From positions 1-7,351 of the forward strand of contig CBDVAK010000171.1 of assembly GCA_965371945.1 (NCBI GenBank): a DNA stretch of 7,351 bases, in the 5' to 3' direction. Under the pieces are notes generated by a model. That model was given only the letters and a program-made list of their open reading frames with translations. It ran no database searches and was not told where the DNA came from. Each line of letters starts with the position of its first letter. Position 1 is the stretch's first letter. This DNA is from CBDVAK01 sp965371945 (lineage in GTDB: Bacteria; Pseudomonadota; Gammaproteobacteria; Competibacterales; JAHEDQ01). Both the position numbers and the translations under genes were made by a program. Of the stretch, positions 6,150 through 7,351 are shown one piece after another.

Positions 6150-7163
6150 ATGTCCGTCAAGGTTGCAATCAACGGTTATGGCCGCATTGGCCGCAACGTG
6201 CTGCGCGCGCTCTATGAAGGAGAGCGTGGCGGTGAGATTCAGATCGTCGCGATCAACGATCTGGGCGATGCCGACACCAACGCCTATCTGACCCAATACG
6301 ACACGGCACACGGTAAGTTTCCGGGTACTGTCAGCGTCGATGGCGGTGACCTGGTCGTCAACGGCGACCGCATCCGGGTGTTGGCGGAGCGCAACCCGGC
6401 CGATCTTCCCTGGGGTGAGATGGGCGTCGATGTGGTGCTGGAATGCACCGGTCTGTTCGCCAGCAAGGAGAAAGCCTCGTCCCATCTGGCGGCCGGCGCC
6501 CGCAAGGTGATCATTTCGGCACCGGGCGGCAAGGATGTCGATGCCACCATCGTCTACGGTGTCAACCATGCCATTCTGAAGGCCAGCGATACGGTGATTT
6601 CCAACGCCTCCTGCACCACCAACTGCCTGGCGCCTCTGGTCGCGCCGCTGCATGCCGCCGTGGGGCTGAAGTGCGGGGTGATGACCACCATCCACTCCTA
6701 TACCAACGATCAGGTTCTCACCGATGTCTATCACAAGGATCTCAGGCGGGCGCGTTCGGCCACCATGTCCATGATCCCGACCAAGACCGGTGCGGCGGCT
6801 GCAGTTGGTCTGGTGCTGCCGGAACTCAATGGCAAACTCGACGGTTTCGCGATCCGGGTGCCGACCATCAACGTATCGCTGGTCGACCTGAGCTTTCAGG
6901 CTGCCCGCGAAACTTCGGTGGATGAGGTCAACAGTATTCTCAAGCAAGCATCCGAGGGAGAGTTGCAAGGGATACTGGCTTACAGTGACGGCCCCCTGGT
7001 GTCGGTCGATTTCAACCACGATCCACACTCCTCGACCTTCGATGCCACGCTGACCCGGGTGATGCCCGGAGGTCTGGTCAAGGTCTGTTCCTGGTACGAC
7101 AATGAATGGGGTTTTTCCAACCGCATGCTGGACACCACCCTGGCGCTGATGGCTGCTACCTGA
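6150..7163 (+). CDS. gap: Glyceraldehyde-3-phosphate dehydrogenase, type I
   Basis: This enzyme interconverts glyceraldehyde 3-phosphate and 1,3-bisphosphoglycerate in glycolysis, gluconeogenesis or the Calvin cycle; it is a cytoplasmic tetramer. The 337-residue protein has the Rossmann motif NGYGRIGR (8-15), Asp37 at the end of the second strand (AINDLGD), which usually favours NAD over NADP, the active-site signature SNASCTTNC with Cys155, and the general base His182 in TTIHSYTND. The phosphate-site region IPTKTGAAAAVG and the C-terminal WYDNEWGFSNRM are intact. The S-loop reads VYHKDLRRARSAT. This is unlike the classic E. coli GapA loop and closer to erythrose-4-phosphate dehydrogenase (Epd) and Calvin-type enzymes, so cofactor or substrate range may differ. 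I still favour GAPDH because the protein is GAPDH-like throughout. A purine-rich AGGGGGGAG ends seven bases before ATG 6150. It follows tkt by 114 bases and is probably cotranscribed. Confidence 0.96.
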   Translation: MSVKVAINGYGRIGRNVLRALYEGERGGEIQIVAINDLGDADTNAYLTQYDTAHGKFPGTVSVDGGDLVVNGDRIRVLAERNPADLPWGEMGVDVVLECTGLFASKEKASSHLAAGARKVIISAPGGKDVDATIVYGVNHAILKASDTVISNASCTTNCLAPLVAPLHAAVGLKCGVMTTIHSYTNDQVLTDVYHKDLRRARSATMSMIPTKTGAAAAVGLVLPELNGKLDGFAIRVPTINVSLVDLSFQAARETSVDEVNSILKQASEGELQGILAYSDGPLVSVDFNHDPHSSTFDATLTRVMPGGLVKVCSWYDNEWGFSNRMLDTTLALMAAT

Positions 7164-7169
7164 GAAATC

Positions 7170-7328
7170 AGGCGATTGACGGAAACAAAGTTACCAGAGT
7201 GCGTAGGATTTTTGTTCGCCTGCAAGGCGCGACAGCAAGCGCATAGCAGGGCTATGTAACTGCTGTCGCAACGCCGAAGACGGGCGAAAAGACAAGCAGG
7301 CTGGTAGATTTGTTGAGTGAAATCGCCT
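7170..7328. repeat. Large imperfect palindrome after gap (candidate intergenic repeat or MITE-like element)
   Basis: The stretch is a nested inverted repeat. The outermost arms are AGGCGATT (7170-7177) and AATCGCCT (7321-7328). Inside them ACCAGAGTGC (7193-7202) faces GCAGGCTGGT (7296-7305), 8 of 10 paired. Then come TTCGCC (7215-7220) with GGCGAA (7283-7288), GGC (7226-7228) with GCC (7273-7275), GCGACAGCA (7229-7237) with TGCTGTCGC (7261-7269), and CATAGC (7242-7247) with GCTATG (7251-7256) around a three-base loop. No reading frame of interest lies inside. As RNA at the 3' end of the gap message it would fold into a long hairpin that could stabilise or stop the transcript, but there is no clear U-tract. 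Family membership cannot be tested here, since only one copy is present. Confidence 0.65.
7215..7288 (+). other. Core stem-loop of the post-gap palindrome
   Basis: This is the best-paired part of the larger element: 6-, 3-, 9- and 6-bp stems stacked with small internal loops and a three-base apex (AGG at 7248-7250). It begins about 50 bases after the gap stop codon, so it may serve as the 3' end structure of the tkt-gap transcript or attenuate read-through into the next gene. Confidence 0.6.
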
Positions 7329-7351
7329 CAGTCCCGGCGGATTCCGTCCGG

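Noticed and set aside
6090..7028. Long open frame antisense to gap (312 codons)
   Set aside because: It is opposite the intact GAPDH gene, with no independent promoter, ribosome binding site or family motifs seen.
7210..7290. Classic intrinsic terminator of gap
   Set aside because: A strong hairpin exists, but no T-run follows the 3' arm on the plus strand (it reads AAAAGACAAG), so it is better described as part of a palindromic element.
1..7351. CRISPR array, tRNA or rRNA gene, transposase, phage genes
   Set aside because: No regularly spaced direct repeats, no cloverleaf or rRNA-like sequence and no recombinase or structural phage protein was seen on either strand.

Overview
The window comes from a GC-rich bacterial chromosome, most likely a gammaproteobacterium. 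The evidence is the close resemblance of the transketolase and glyceraldehyde-3-phosphate dehydrogenase to proteobacterial enzymes, and an S-adenosylhomocysteine (SAH) riboswitch in front of ahcY, a class known mainly from beta- and gammaproteobacteria. The exact lineage cannot be fixed from the sequence alone. Nothing here looks like a prophage, plasmid, CRISPR locus or defence island. It is mostly core metabolism with some well-formed regulatory structure between the genes.

Left half, all minus strand: metK (SAM synthetase, start 3622) is transcribed leftward into ahcY (SAH hydrolase, start 2326), then into a MOSC-domain protein of the YcbX type (35 to about 862 or 1000). The 135-base gap between metK and ahcY holds a recognisable SAH riboswitch (about 2372-2450), followed by a 14-base perfect palindrome just before the ahcY ribosome binding site. 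MetK makes SAM, methyltransferases turn it into SAH, and AhcY removes SAH. The riboswitch therefore lets accumulating SAH raise its own removal.

Right half, all plus strand: tkt (transketolase, start 4041) and gap (glyceraldehyde-3-phosphate dehydrogenase, 6150-7163) run rightward and are probably co-transcribed. They connect the pentose phosphate or Calvin cycle with lower glycolysis. In related genomes pgk and other glycolytic genes often follow, but the window ends first.

Between the two divergent units is a 418-base gap without a convincing gene (3623-4040). It holds a perfect 10-bp inverted repeat with a 12-base spacer (3764-3795). The left arm and spacer of this repeat overlap a consensus -35 box (TTGACA), and there is a separate plausible metK promoter at 3685-3713. 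After gap lies an extended imperfect palindrome of about 160 bases (7170-7328) that looks like an intergenic repeat or MITE-like element. Bases 1-34 hold nothing I can name.
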